64,000 nucleotides of DNA. It comes from Methylobacterium aerolatum (lineage in GTDB: Bacteria > Pseudomonadota > Alphaproteobacteria > Rhizobiales > Beijerinckiaceae). Where the stretch lies: positions 186,001 through 250,000 of the forward strand of contig NZ_BPQE01000020.1 of the NCBI RefSeq assembly GCF_022179085.1, in the 5' to 3' direction. Both the position numbers and the translations under genes were made by a program. This document shows, one piece after another, positions 17,643-28,129 of this stretch; position 1 is the first letter of the stretch; every line of letters starts with the position of its first letter. The notes beneath the pieces were generated by a model that was not told where the DNA came from, did not search any database, and saw only the letters and a program-made list of their open reading frames with translations.

Positions 17643-19862
17643 CTAGCCGTTTACGCGCTGCACGCTGCTGACCGGGCGCTTGCTGCGCAATTCAGCGATG
17701 ATGGCGGTGAGGTGCTGGAGATCCCAAACCGAGAGATCGAGGGTGATGTCCGTGAAATCCTGGGTCCGGCGCTTCATGGAAATGTTGTCGATGTTGCCGT
17801 CATGGTCGGCGATGACTTGCGCGATCTGGGCGAATACGCCGGGCTCGTTGATGGATTGCAGGGAGAGCCGCGCCGGGAAGCGCTCCATCCCCGATGCCTC
17901 CGTATCCCATCGCACATCGAGCCAGCGCTCCGGCTCATTATCGAAGGCGGCGAGCGCCGCGGACTGGATCGGATAGACCGTCACGCCCACGCCGGGTGTG
18001 AGGATGCCGACGATCCGGTCTCCGGGCACGGCGCCGCCGTTGGGCGCGAAGGTCACGGGCAGGTCGCCCGCCAGCCCCCGGATCGGGATCGCGTCGAGGG
18101 CTTCGCCTTCGCTGCCGTTGAAGGTCAGGCGCATGGTCTGGTCGGGCGAGCGGACGAGGCGGCCCGCCCCGGTGGTGCCGGACTGCCCGGCCGAGGGGCG
18201 CCGCTCTTCCCGGTGGTCGGGATAGACCGCGCGCACCACGTCGCCGGAGAACATCTCGCCGCGCCCCACCGCCGCGAACACGTCCTCCACCGTCGCGCGG
18301 GCGAGGCGGGGCAGGGCGCCGCGCAGCTTGTCCTCCGTGAAGCTCTTGGCCGCGCGCTCGAAGGCCCGCTCCAGGATTTGCTTGCCGAGCCCGGCATATT
18401 GGCGCCGGACGGCGGCGCGGGTGGCCCGCCGGATCGCGGCCCGCGCCTTGCCCGTGACGACGAGGGATTCCCAGGCCGCGGGAGGCGAGGCGCCATCCGA
18501 CCGGCTGATCTCCACCTCGTCGCCGTTGGCGAGTTCGTGCAGCAGCGGCACCATGCGGCCATTGATCTTGGCGCCGACGGCGGTGTTGCCGACATCGGTG
18601 TGGACCGCATAGGCGAAGTCGATCGGCGTGGCGCCCCGGGGCAGGGCGATGAGCCGCCCCTTCGGCGTGAAGCAGAACACCTGGTCCTGGAAGAGTTCGA
18701 GCTTGGTGTGCTCCAGGAACTCCTCCGGGCTGTCCCCCTCGGCCAGCAGTTCGATGGTCCGACGCAGCCACTGGTAAGCCCCGCTCTCGGTGGCGAGGCG
18801 CGGGTGGATGCTGCCCTCGGGCGTCCGGCCGGCGGCATCCTTGTAGTGGGCGTGGGCGGCGATGCCGTACTCGGCGATCTCGTCCATGGCCTGCGTGCGG
18901 ATCTGCAGCTCGACCCGCTGGCTCTTCGGCCCGATCACGGTGGTGTGGATCGAGCGGTAGTCGTTTTGCTTCGGGGTCGAGATGTAGTCCTTGTAGCGGC
19001 CCGGCACCATCGGCCAGCTCGTGTGCACGACGCCCAGCGCCGCGTAGCAATCCTCCAGCCGGTCCACGATGACGCGGAAGCCGAAGATGTCGGACAGTTG
19101 CTCGAAGGCGAGGGACTTGCGCTCCATCTTCGACCAGATCGAATAGGGACGCTTCTGCCGCCCTGTGACCTCCGCCCGGATGCCCCGGGCCGAGAGCTTC
19201 TCCGTCAGCACCTGCTCGATGTCCTCGACCATCCGGCCGGATTTCGCGGTGAGGCGGGTCAGGCGCTCGGTGATCGTCGCGTAGATCTCGGGTTCGAGGA
19301 AGCGGAAGCCCAGATCCTCCAATTCCTCGCGCAGCTCCTGCATGCCCATGCGGGCCGCCAGCGGCGCGTAGATGTCGAGCGTCTCCTGGGCGATGCGGCG
19401 ACGCTTGTCGTCGCGCATGTGCTCCAGCGTCCGCATGTTGTGCAGGCGGTCGGCAAGCTTGACGAGGAGCACCCGCACGTCGGCGGCCACCGCCAGAAGG
19501 AGCTTGCGGAAATTCTCGCCCTGCGCGGCCTGCTTGGAAACGAGATCGAGGCGCTTGAGCTTGGTCAGGCCATCGACCAGGGCGCCGATCTCGTCGCCGA
19601 AGAGGCGCCGGATCTCGTCGAGGGTGGCCTCCGTGTCCTCCACGGTGTCGTGCAGGACGGCGGCGATGATCGTCGCGTCGTCGAGGTGCAGATCGGTGAG
19701 GATCGCCGCGACTTCGAGGGGATGGGCGAAGAACGGATCGCCGGAGGCCCGCTTCTGCGTCCCGTGGGCCTGCATCGCGTAGACATAGGCGCGGTTCAGC
19801 AGATCCTCGTTTGCAGCCGGGTTATAGCGTTTGACCCGCTCGACGAGTTGATACTGGCGCAT
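17643..19862 (-). CDS. Bifunctional (p)ppGpp synthetase/hydrolase (RSH)
   Basis: 739 residues, full-length Rel/SpoT architecture: HD hydrolase domain with His47, His71-Asp72 ('AVLHDTVEDT'), synthetase domain around 'RSIHTTV', TGS domain near 395-455 ('TPKGRLIALPRGATPIDFAY'), and a C-terminal ACT domain ('SINEPGVFAQIAQVIADHDGNI'). An intact HD box and an intact synthetase core indicate that it can both make and degrade the alarmone, as expected for the single RSH of many alphaproteobacteria. rpoZ lies upstream on the same strand, as in E. coli rpoZ-spoT. Confidence 0.95.
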   Translation of the reverse strand: MRQYQLVERVKRYNPAANEDLLNRAYVYAMQAHGTQKRASGDPFFAHPLEVAAILTDLHLDDATIIAAVLHDTVEDTEATLDEIRRLFGDEIGALVDGLTKLKRLDLVSKQAAQGENFRKLLLAVAADVRVLLVKLADRLHNMRTLEHMRDDKRRRIAQETLDIYAPLAARMGMQELREELEDLGFRFLEPEIYATITERLTRLTAKSGRMVEDIEQVLTEKLSARGIRAEVTGRQKRPYSIWSKMERKSLAFEQLSDIFGFRVIVDRLEDCYAALGVVHTSWPMVPGRYKDYISTPKQNDYRSIHTTVIGPKSQRVELQIRTQAMDEIAEYGIAAHAHYKDAAGRTPEGSIHPRLATESGAYQWLRRTIELLAEGDSPEEFLEHTKLELFQDQVFCFTPKGRLIALPRGATPIDFAYAVHTDVGNTAVGAKINGRMVPLLHELANGDEVEISRSDGASPPAAWESLVVTGKARAAIRRATRAAVRRQYAGLGKQILERAFERAAKSFTEDKLRGALPRLARATVEDVFAAVGRGEMFSGDVVRAVYPDHREERRPSAGQSGTTGAGRLVRSPDQTMRLTFNGSEGEALDAIPIRGLAGDLPVTFAPNGGAVPGDRIVGILTPGVGVTVYPIQSAALAAFDNEPERWLDVRWDTEASGMERFPARLSLQSINEPGVFAQIAQVIADHDGNIDNISMKRRTQDFTDITLDLSVWDLQHLTAIIAELRSKRPVSSVQRVNG

Positions 19863-20094
19863 GATCCGCCGGGAAATCGCCGCCTCCTGAACGCTGCTTC
19901 ACCACCGCCGCGGGGAAATTCTCCCGCAATGCGGCGGCCGACACCAGAGGCAAGGCGCCGCAATCGGCGCGGGTCTGCCATCTTTTTTCCCAAGGCGCGG
20001 CAGCGGGGATGGCGGCGCCGGGCGGAAACGAGTCAGGGCAGCGGATCCCGCTGCCCTGCAATGTCGCGCGTCACGCGCTTGGAGGTGGACAGGA

Positions 20095-20111
20095 CGGGGC
20101 GATTCGCCCCG
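20095..20111 (-). terminator. Hairpin just after rpoZ
   Basis: A perfect 7-bp stem (CGGGGCG / CGCCCCG) with a 3-base loop begins four bases past the rpoZ stop. There is no T-tract, so termination would be weak or factor-assisted; it could reduce read-through into rsh. Confidence 0.4.
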
Positions 20112-20115
20112 CCGG

Positions 20116-20526
20116 TCACTCGCCCTCGTCGTCGGTCTCGACCGGGGGAGCCAGGTTCTCGAGGCCGCGGAGGAGATCCTCCTCGCTCATGCGGTCGAAC
20201 TGGACGCCGGCATCGTCGCTCGACGACTGAGGGGCCACGGCGGCGGCGGCGGGGGAGCTCGACAGCAGCGGCACCGCCTCGGCCTCCGGCTCGTCCACCT
20301 CGACGTACTTCTGCAGCGAGTGGATCAGCTGCTCCTTCAGGTCCTCGGAGGTGATGGTGCCGTCGCCGATCTCGCGGAGGGCCACGACGGGGTTCTTGTC
20401 GCGGTCGCGGTCGACGGTCAGCGGGGCTCCGGCGGCCAGGAGGCGGGCACGGTGGCTCGCCAGGAGCACCAGCTCGAACCGGTTCTCGACCTTTTCGATG
20501 CAATCTTCGACGGTGACGCGCGCCAT
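20116..20526 (-). CDS. rpoZ: RNA polymerase omega subunit
   Basis: 136 residues. Stabilises the beta-prime subunit and mediates ppGpp binding in proteobacterial polymerase. The N-terminus 'MARVTVEDC' and '[17 protein letters not shown]' are diagnostic. The tail from about residue 80 is acidic, Ala/Ser rich and longer than in E. coli (91 residues), which is usual for alphaproteobacteria. Located 250 bp upstream of rsh on the same strand. Confidence 0.95.
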   Translation of the reverse strand: MARVTVEDCIEKVENRFELVLLASHRARLLAAGAPLTVDRDRDKNPVVALREIGDGTITSEDLKEQLIHSLQKYVEVDEPEAEAVPLLSSSPAAAAVAPQSSSDDAGVQFDRMSEEDLLRGLENLAPPVETDDEGE

Positions 20527-20951
20527 GCCTGACGGCTCCTTCGCGGAACGAACTCTCTCGGGATGCCGGGCGTCTTACACCGGTTGCGGTTTGGCAACAA
20601 GCACAGAGGCTTGCAGGGCAGGCCGTCGATCGGCGGACGGCTCCGTCCCGGAGGAGGGCCGGCAAACCTTCGTTAGGGCCTTTCCCGCAATATCGTGAGA
20701 GTGTCCGGCGCTCCGCCCCCCTCGGCGGCGCTCCCGCCCCTTGAGGCGGAGACCCGCCCGTGGTTCGATTTGAGCCGTGGGCGCGGGCGAGCGCTCGCCC
20801 TGCGGAGCGTACTCCACACACAGGATGAGCGGCACCGGTCCTTTGACGCGGTGCGCCAATCGGTCTAAAGAGATGAAAACTTAGGCGATGCAAGAACCGT
20901 GCCGGGGCGGCGCCCCGGTCGTGCCATACAATGTGAGATCCGGGGCCGGTT
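20527..20951. other. Divergent rpoZ/rpoN intergenic region
   Basis: 425 bp between two divergent genes, holding both promoters. I see no gene, RNA or strong hairpin. The sequence immediately before rpoN (about 20870-20940, with AAAGAGATGAAAACTTAGG) is less GC-rich, so the rpoN promoter is likely there. Confidence 0.45.
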
Positions 20952-22523
20952 ATGAGTCTGCTGCAAAGGCTCGAGGTGCGTCAGGGCCAGGCCCTGGTCA
21001 TGACGCCTCAGCTCCTGCAAGCGATCAAACTCCTGCAACTGTCGCACCTCGATCTCGCCGCCTATGTCGAGGCCGAGCTGGAGCGAAACCCGCTGCTGGA
21101 GCGTGCCGAGCCCGAGGCGCCGGCCGCGCAGGAGGCGGCCGGGACGGCCGACGAGCCGCGGGGCGGCGAGGAGTTCGACGGGGGCGACGGCGAGTCTTGG
21201 TCGGCCCCTGAGCTCGATCCGGGCCGCGGCGAGATCGAAACCGATCTCGACACCCGCCTCGACAACGTCTTCCCGGAGGAGACACCCGTCCGCGTCAGCG
21301 AGGGCGAATCGGGCGACATGCTCTCCCTCACCCCGGCGCCCTACGGCAGCACCGGCGGCAGCTTCGATGCGGAGGCGCCGGATTTCGAGGCGACCCTCAC
21401 TGCCGAAGTGACCCTGCGCGAGCATCTGGCGAGTCAGCTCGACCTCGCCACCCGCGATCCCATCGAGCGGCTGATCGGCGGCTTCCTCATCGATGCCGTC
21501 GATGACGCCGGGTATCTGCGCGAGACGGTGGAGGCGGTGGCCGAGCGCCTCGCGGCCGACCCGGCGACGGTCGCCCGGATGCTGGCGCTGGTCCAGACCT
21601 TCGACCCGCCGGGCGTCGCCGCCCGCGATCTCGCCGAATGCCTCGCGATCCAGCTGCGCGAAAAGGACCGGTTCGACCCGGCGATGGAGGCCCTGGTCTC
21701 CCGCCTCGACCTCGTGGCCAAACGCGACTTCGCCGCCCTGCGCCGCCTTTGCGGCGTGAACGACGAGGACCTCGTGGACATGCTCGCCGAGATCCGGCGG
21801 CTCGATCCGAAGCCGGGTCGCGCCTTCGGGTCGAGCGCCGTGGAGGTGCTGGTGCCGGACGTCTTCGTCCGCGCCGCGCCGGACGGGTCCTGGCTGGTGG
21901 AGCTCAACGGCGAGGCGCTGCCCCGGGTGCTCGTGAACCAGAGCTATTATGCCCGCGTCTCCCGCAACGCCCGCGCCGATGGCGACAAGGCGTTCCTTTC
22001 GGAAGCGCTCCAGAACGCCAACTGGCTGACGCGCAGCCTCGAACAGCGCGCCCGCACCATCCTGAAGGTCGCCACCGAGATCGTGCGCCAGCAGGACGGT
22101 TTCTTCGCCCACGGCGTCGCCCACCTGCGCCCCCTGAACCTGAAGACCGTGGCCGAGGCCATCGGGATGCACGAATCGACCGTGTCCCGCGTCACCTCCA
22201 ACAAGGCCATCGGCACGAGCCGGGGCACGCTGGAGATGAAGTACTTCTTCACCGCCGCCATCCCCGGCGCGGCGGGGGCTGCGGCCCATTCCTCGGAGGC
22301 CGTGCGCCACCGGATCAGGCAACTCGTGGACGGCGAGACGGCGGAGAACGTCCTGTCCGACGACGCGCTGGTGCAGAAGCTCCGGGACGAGGGCGTCGAC
22401 ATCGCCCGGCGGACGGTGGCCAAGTACCGCGAATCGCTGCGCATCCCGAGCTCGATCGAGCGTCGCCGCGAGCGGTCCGCGCAGGCCGGTCACGCCCAGG
22501 CGCGGGCGGCGGTGCTTGCCTGA
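20952..22523 (+). CDS. rpoN: RNA polymerase sigma-54 factor
   Basis: 523 residues. Directs polymerase to -24/-12 promoters with AAA+ activators. The Gln/Leu-rich activator-interacting region is at 1-50 ('LVMTPQLLQAIKLLQLS'), an acidic linker at about 55-120, the core-binding domain in the middle, the HTH around 'TVAEAIGMHESTVSRVT', and the diagnostic RpoN box 'ARRTVAKYRE' at 485-494. The N-terminus matches the family exactly, fixing the start. glmU follows by 48 bp. Confidence 0.97.
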   Translation: MSLLQRLEVRQGQALVMTPQLLQAIKLLQLSHLDLAAYVEAELERNPLLERAEPEAPAAQEAAGTADEPRGGEEFDGGDGESWSAPELDPGRGEIETDLDTRLDNVFPEETPVRVSEGESGDMLSLTPAPYGSTGGSFDAEAPDFEATLTAEVTLREHLASQLDLATRDPIERLIGGFLIDAVDDAGYLRETVEAVAERLAADPATVARMLALVQTFDPPGVAARDLAECLAIQLREKDRFDPAMEALVSRLDLVAKRDFAALRRLCGVNDEDLVDMLAEIRRLDPKPGRAFGSSAVEVLVPDVFVRAAPDGSWLVELNGEALPRVLVNQSYYARVSRNARADGDKAFLSEALQNANWLTRSLEQRARTILKVATEIVRQQDGFFAHGVAHLRPLNLKTVAEAIGMHESTVSRVTSNKAIGTSRGTLEMKYFFTAAIPGAAGAAAHSSEAVRHRIRQLVDGETAENVLSDDALVQKLRDEGVDIARRTVAKYRESLRIPSSIERRRERSAQAGHAQARAAVLA

Positions 22524-22571
22524 GAGGACGGATCGGCCCATGCGTGCCGGCGAACCTGACCGGACCCCGTG

Positions 22572-23942
22572 ATGACCGTCTCCCCGCCGCGCAGCCTCAC
22601 CGCCATCGTCCTCGCCGCCGGCAAGGGCACGAGGATGCGCTCCGACCTGCCGAAGGTGCTCCACAAGGTGGCCGGGCGGTCCATGCTCGGGCATGTCCTG
22701 GCCGCCGTGCAGGCGGCGGGGGCGACGCGGGTCGGCGTCGTTGCCGAGCCGGGCCGGGCCGACGTCGCCGCCGAGATCGAGCGGCAGGCGCCGGGCGCGG
22801 GGGTCTTCCCGCAGGTCGAGCGGCTGGGCACGGCCCATGCGGTGCTCGCCGCGAGGGCGCTGCTCTCGGAGGCGGCGGACGACGTCATCGTGGCCTTCGG
22901 CGACACGCCCCTCGTGACGCCCGAGACCTTCACCCGCCTGCGCGCGCCCCTCGCCGCCGGGGCCGGCATCGCCGTGCTGGCCTTCGAGACGCAGAGCCCC
23001 ACCGGCTACGGCCGCGTGCTGACCGAGGGCGAGCGGGTGCTGGCCATCCGTGAGGAGAAGGACGCGACGGAGGCCGAGCGTCGGGTCCGCCTATGCAACG
23101 CCGGCTTGATGGCCTTGTCCGGCGTGCACGCCCTCGCCCTCCTCGAGCGGATCGGCAACGACAATGCCGCCGGCGAGTACTACCTCCCCGACGCAGTGTC
23201 TCTCGCCGTCGCGGACGGGCTGGCCGTGGCCGTGGTGCCGGTGGACGAGGAGGAGGCGCAGGGCGTCAACGACCGCGTGCAACTCGCCGCCGCCGAGGCC
23301 GTGATCCAGGGTCGCCTGCGCCGGGTGGCGCTCCTCGGCGGGGCCACCCTGACGGCGCCCGAGACGGTGTTCTTCAGCCACGACACGGCGCTCGGACGGG
23401 ACGTGACGGTGGAGCCGCACGTGGTGTTCGGCCCCGGCGTGCGGATCGCGGATGGCTGCACCGTCCGCGCCTACTGCCACCTCACCGAGGTCACGCTGGA
23501 GACGGCTGTGAAGATCGGCCCCTTCGTGCGGATGCGTGGCGGCGCGGTGCTGGAATCGGGTGCCGAGATCGGCAACTTCGTGGAGTTGAAGAACGCGCGG
23601 ATGGGGCCCGGCGCCAAGGCCGCGCACCTCACCTATCTCGGCGATGCCGAGATCGGCGCGAAGGCGAATATCGGCGCAGGCACCATCACCTGCAATTACG
23701 ACGGCGTGTTCAAGCACCGCACCACCATCGGGGCCGGGGCCTTCATCGGTTCGAATTCGGCCCTCGTCGCGCCGGTGACGGTGGGGGCGAACGCCACGGT
23801 CGGCGCGGGATCGGTCATCACCACCGACGTGCCGGACGGGGCGCTGGCCGTCGCCCGTGGCCGCCAGATCGTGAAGGCCGGCTGGGCGGTGCGGATGCGC
23901 GCGCAGCTTCTGGCCCTGAAGGAACGGCGTAAGGGCGGTTGA
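22572..23942 (+). CDS. glmU: Bifunctional GlmU (GlcN-1-P acetyltransferase / UDP-GlcNAc pyrophosphorylase)
   Basis: 456 residues. Makes UDP-GlcNAc for peptidoglycan and lipid A. The nucleotidyltransferase signature 'LAAGKGTRM' is at 14-22, and the C-terminal half shows hexapeptide repeats of a left-handed beta-helix ('IGAKANIGAGTITCNYDG', 'GANATVGAGSVI'). The ATG at 22572 is preferred to the preceding in-frame GTG. glmS, the enzyme that feeds it, lies 1.3 kb downstream, separated by an aldolase-type gene. Confidence 0.96.
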   Translation: MTVSPPRSLTAIVLAAGKGTRMRSDLPKVLHKVAGRSMLGHVLAAVQAAGATRVGVVAEPGRADVAAEIERQAPGAGVFPQVERLGTAHAVLAARALLSEAADDVIVAFGDTPLVTPETFTRLRAPLAAGAGIAVLAFETQSPTGYGRVLTEGERVLAIREEKDATEAERRVRLCNAGLMALSGVHALALLERIGNDNAAGEYYLPDAVSLAVADGLAVAVVPVDEEEAQGVNDRVQLAAAEAVIQGRLRRVALLGGATLTAPETVFFSHDTALGRDVTVEPHVVFGPGVRIADGCTVRAYCHLTEVTLETAVKIGPFVRMRGGAVLESGAEIGNFVELKNARMGPGAKAAHLTYLGDAEIGAKANIGAGTITCNYDGVFKHRTTIGAGAFIGSNSALVAPVTVGANATVGAGSVITTDVPDGALAVARGRQIVKAGWAVRMRAQLLALKERRKGG

Positions 23943-23980
23943 GGCCGAACAGGTCTCGGGGACGAAGGGGGAGTACCACC

Positions 23981-24766
23981 ATGGCCCATGAATTCCGCGT
24001 CGTCGAAGGCGGCAAGATCGATCTCGCCTCCCTCGACCGGGAGGCTCTCTGGCAGGCGCGGGTCGACCTCGCGGCCTGTTTCCGCATGGCGGCCCGGTAC
24101 GGACTGGAAGAAGGGATCTGCAACCACTTCTCGGCCGTGGTGCCGGGGCGCGACGACCTCTTCCTCGTGAACCCGTACGGCCTCGCCTTCTGCGAGGTCA
24201 CGGCGTCGAGCCTCCTGATCTGCGACTTTCACGGGCGTGTGGTCGAGGGCGAGGGGCAGCCGGAGGCGACGGCCTTCTTCATCCATGCCCGCCTGCACAA
24301 GCACCTGCCCCGGGCGCGGGCGGCGTTCCACACCCACATGCCCTACGCCACGGCGCTGAGCATGACCGAGGGCGAGCCGCTCGCCTTCGCCGGCCAGACG
24401 TCGCTCAAGTTCTACGGCCGCACGGCGGTGGACGACCGCTACAACGGCCTCGCCCTCGACGAGGCCGAGGGCGACCGCATCGCCGCGACGCTGGGCGACG
24501 CCGACATCGTGTTCCTGCGCAACCACGGCGTGATGGTCACCGGGCCGACCATCGCGGAGGCGTGGGACGACCTCTATTACCTGGAGCGGGCCGCCGAGGT
24601 GCAGGTGAAGGCCCTCTCCACCGGGCGGAGGCTGCTACCGGTCGATCCCGCCGTGGCCAGGGTGGCGGCCGCACAGATGCGCGAGGGCGATCCCGAGAGC
24701 GCCCGGCTCCACCTCGAAAGCATCAAGCGCGTGCTGACGCGGGATGGCGAGGAGTTCGCGGAGTAG
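23981..24766 (+). CDS. Class II aldolase/adducin family protein
   Basis: 261 residues. Metal-binding histidines His117 and His119 ('FHTHMPYA') and His182 ('RNHGVMV') are in the positions of fuculose-1-phosphate aldolase relatives, and Glu95 sits where the catalytic acid is expected. The ATG is preceded by GGGGGAG. It lies between glmU and glmS on the same strand. Family members include aldolases, epimerases, decarboxylases and dehydratases, so the reaction is not assignable; a sugar-phosphate role is suggested only by the neighbours. Confidence 0.85.
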   Translation: MAHEFRVVEGGKIDLASLDREALWQARVDLAACFRMAARYGLEEGICNHFSAVVPGRDDLFLVNPYGLAFCEVTASSLLICDFHGRVVEGEGQPEATAFFIHARLHKHLPRARAAFHTHMPYATALSMTEGEPLAFAGQTSLKFYGRTAVDDRYNGLALDEAEGDRIAATLGDADIVFLRNHGVMVTGPTIAEAWDDLYYLERAAEVQVKALSTGRRLLPVDPAVARVAAAQMREGDPESARLHLESIKRVLTRDGEEFAE

Positions 24767-25285
24767 AACCGGCACCGACCGAGATGAGACGATTGCGGCC
24801 TGCCCGGTCTTCGGAAGTGTCCGCCCGAGAGGGCCATCGTTACCACCGTCTTCGCGAGCGCAGCGAAGCAACCCAGGGATCCCCTCCGTTCGGAAATGGC
24901 CCGCCGCCCTGGATTTCTTCGCCCTGCTCGCAAAGACGCGGAGAACGTCGTGAACGGCTGCGGCCTGTCCGGTCAGACACCAAGCATGAGAGCGGTGACA
25001 GGACGGCACACCCGTGGCTGTACCCTGCGAAGACACTCTTCGCGGGGGTGCGGGCCGGTTCCGCAGCGGTCTCGCCACGGGCCGGCGGCGCAATACAGGG
25101 CTTCGCCTTGGTATCGAGGGTAATGCAACTCATAATTGCTTCACCGAGCCAGCCGAATTGCAGGGGTTCAGCCTCCCTGATCTTTGGGCTGGGACTGGCC
25201 GGTGCAATGCGGTAACCTCGTCCCTCTAGGATGCCGTGACAGGTCGGCCTGGCCCTCAGCCGGGCTTGCGAATGGAAGTCGGAAC
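24767..25285. other. Intergenic region upstream of glmS
   Basis: 519 bp without a supportable gene. It contains REP-like copy C, and about 25110-25160 is a less GC-rich stretch (around ATGCAACTCATAATTGCTTC) that may hold the glmS promoter. No glmS ribozyme core was seen, as expected outside Gram-positive bacteria. Confidence 0.45.
24847..24939. repeat. REP-like palindrome, copy C
   Basis: Left arm CGTCTTCGCGAGCGCAGCGA and CAACCCAGGG; right arm CCCTGGATTTCTTCG and CTCGCAAAGACGCG. One arm has drifted (GCTTCGC to TTCTTCG), weakening the central stem. Located between the aldolase-type gene and glmS. Confidence 0.78.
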
Positions 25286-27112
<1,827 letters not shown>

Positions 27113-27242
27113 GCGGGCGGGCCGGTGCGGCAACGCTGCAATCGCAGGATGCAGAGATGCGTCCGGGTGATTGACCTTCCGAGAACGCTGACGCCAAGGT
27201 TCCGCCGCCGTCCGAAGGGGGCGGTGTAACCTTGGGTTGAGC

Positions 27243-28094
27243 ATGCGCTTCGCCACCGTCCTGCCGGTCCTGATGATCGCCGCCGCGGGGGCGGCCGAAG
27301 CCCAGCCCGCCCCGGGTGCATCCCCGGCGCGCTCCGCCGCCTCCCGTGCGCAGGGCCGCCGCGTCCAGGCCCCGGCCCAGCCGATCATGGTCTACGACGC
27401 CCGGATCGAGGCGGGGGATCTCCGTCTCTCGGGCTCCGTGCGCAAGCCGGGCGCCATCGTGGAGATGGACGGCGACATCTCGATCCAGGCCGATGCCCGC
27501 GGGCGCTTCGTCTTCAAGCTGCCCTACCGGCCCTCGACCTGCGTCGTCACCCTTAAGAGTGGCGACGACGAGCGCGAGGCGGTGGTCGCCAACTGCGCGC
27601 CGGAGGGGCAGGCCGGTCCCGCCGGGCCGCAGGGCGTTCCGGGCCCCGCGGGCGAGACCGGGCCGAAGGGCGAGGCGGGAGATAAGGGGGAGACTGGCGC
27701 CAAGGGCGAAGCGGGCGCCAGGGGCGAAACGGGCGACAAGGGCGACAAGGGCGATGCCGGACCCCAGGGTCCGGCCGGACCTGCGGGGCAGGCCGGGCCG
27801 AAGGGCGAGCCGGGTCCCCGGGGTGAACCGGGACCGAAGGGCGAGGCGGGCCCGGCCGGTGCCCGGGGAGCGCCCGGCGTGGCGGGGACGCCGGGCCAGC
27901 CCGGGCCGGCGGCCTCGGGCCTGCGCCGCGTTCGCAAGACCGATTGCGCCGGCGGCTGCACCGTGACCTGCGAGGGTGAAGACACCATGGTCGCGGCCCG
28001 CTGCCTCGGCTCCGGGACGGTGACCTATGGCGGCGAGGATGCCTCCTGCCCCGATGGTGCGACGGGGATCGTCGGGTTCTGCGCCAAGCCCTGA
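27243..28094 (+). CDS. Secreted collagen-like protein
   Basis: 283 residues. Signal peptide about 1-20 (cleavage after AEA). Residues 45-120 form a small, probably beta-rich domain containing Cys100 and Cys118. Residues 122-223 are 34 uninterrupted Gly-X-Y triplets, rich in GPA, GPK, GEA and GDK, i.e. a collagen-type triple helix with charged rather than hydroxyproline stabilisation. The C-terminal 60 residues hold six cysteines (235, 239, 243, 254, 269, 280), likely disulfide-bonded. The ATG at 27243 is preferred over a TTG six bases earlier. Function unknown; adhesion or surface structure is an inference. Confidence 0.85.
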   Translation: MRFATVLPVLMIAAAGAAEAQPAPGASPARSAASRAQGRRVQAPAQPIMVYDARIEAGDLRLSGSVRKPGAIVEMDGDISIQADARGRFVFKLPYRPSTCVVTLKSGDDEREAVVANCAPEGQAGPAGPQGVPGPAGETGPKGEAGDKGETGAKGEAGARGETGDKGDKGDAGPQGPAGPAGQAGPKGEPGPRGEPGPKGEAGPAGARGAPGVAGTPGQPGPAASGLRRVRKTDCAGGCTVTCEGEDTMVAARCLGSGTVTYGGEDASCPDGATGIVGFCAKP

Positions 28095-28129
28095 CGCGGC
28101 GGGGACCGGCGGCCTAATCTTCAAACGCC

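Noticed and set aside
17305-17671. Plus-strand frames over the NYN-rsh gap
   Set aside because: They run through REP copy B and end in the rsh 3' end; no coding signature.
20755-20830. Possible tRNA (GGTTCGATT loop-like sequence)
   Set aside because: No acceptor or anticodon stem can be folded around it.
24562-25215. 217-codon frame overlapping the aldolase-type gene and the glmS leader
   Set aside because: First half is out of frame in a known gene, second half covers a repeat; no motif.
25184-25285. Upstream extension of GlmS
   Set aside because: GlmS needs Cys2 at the N-terminus; a longer protein would bury the nucleophile.
27524-27988. Antisense frame over the collagen repeats that also reads as Gly/Pro-rich triplets
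   Set aside because: The complement of Gly-X-Y codons automatically gives Pro/Gly/Ser triplets; no ribosome site or signal peptide.
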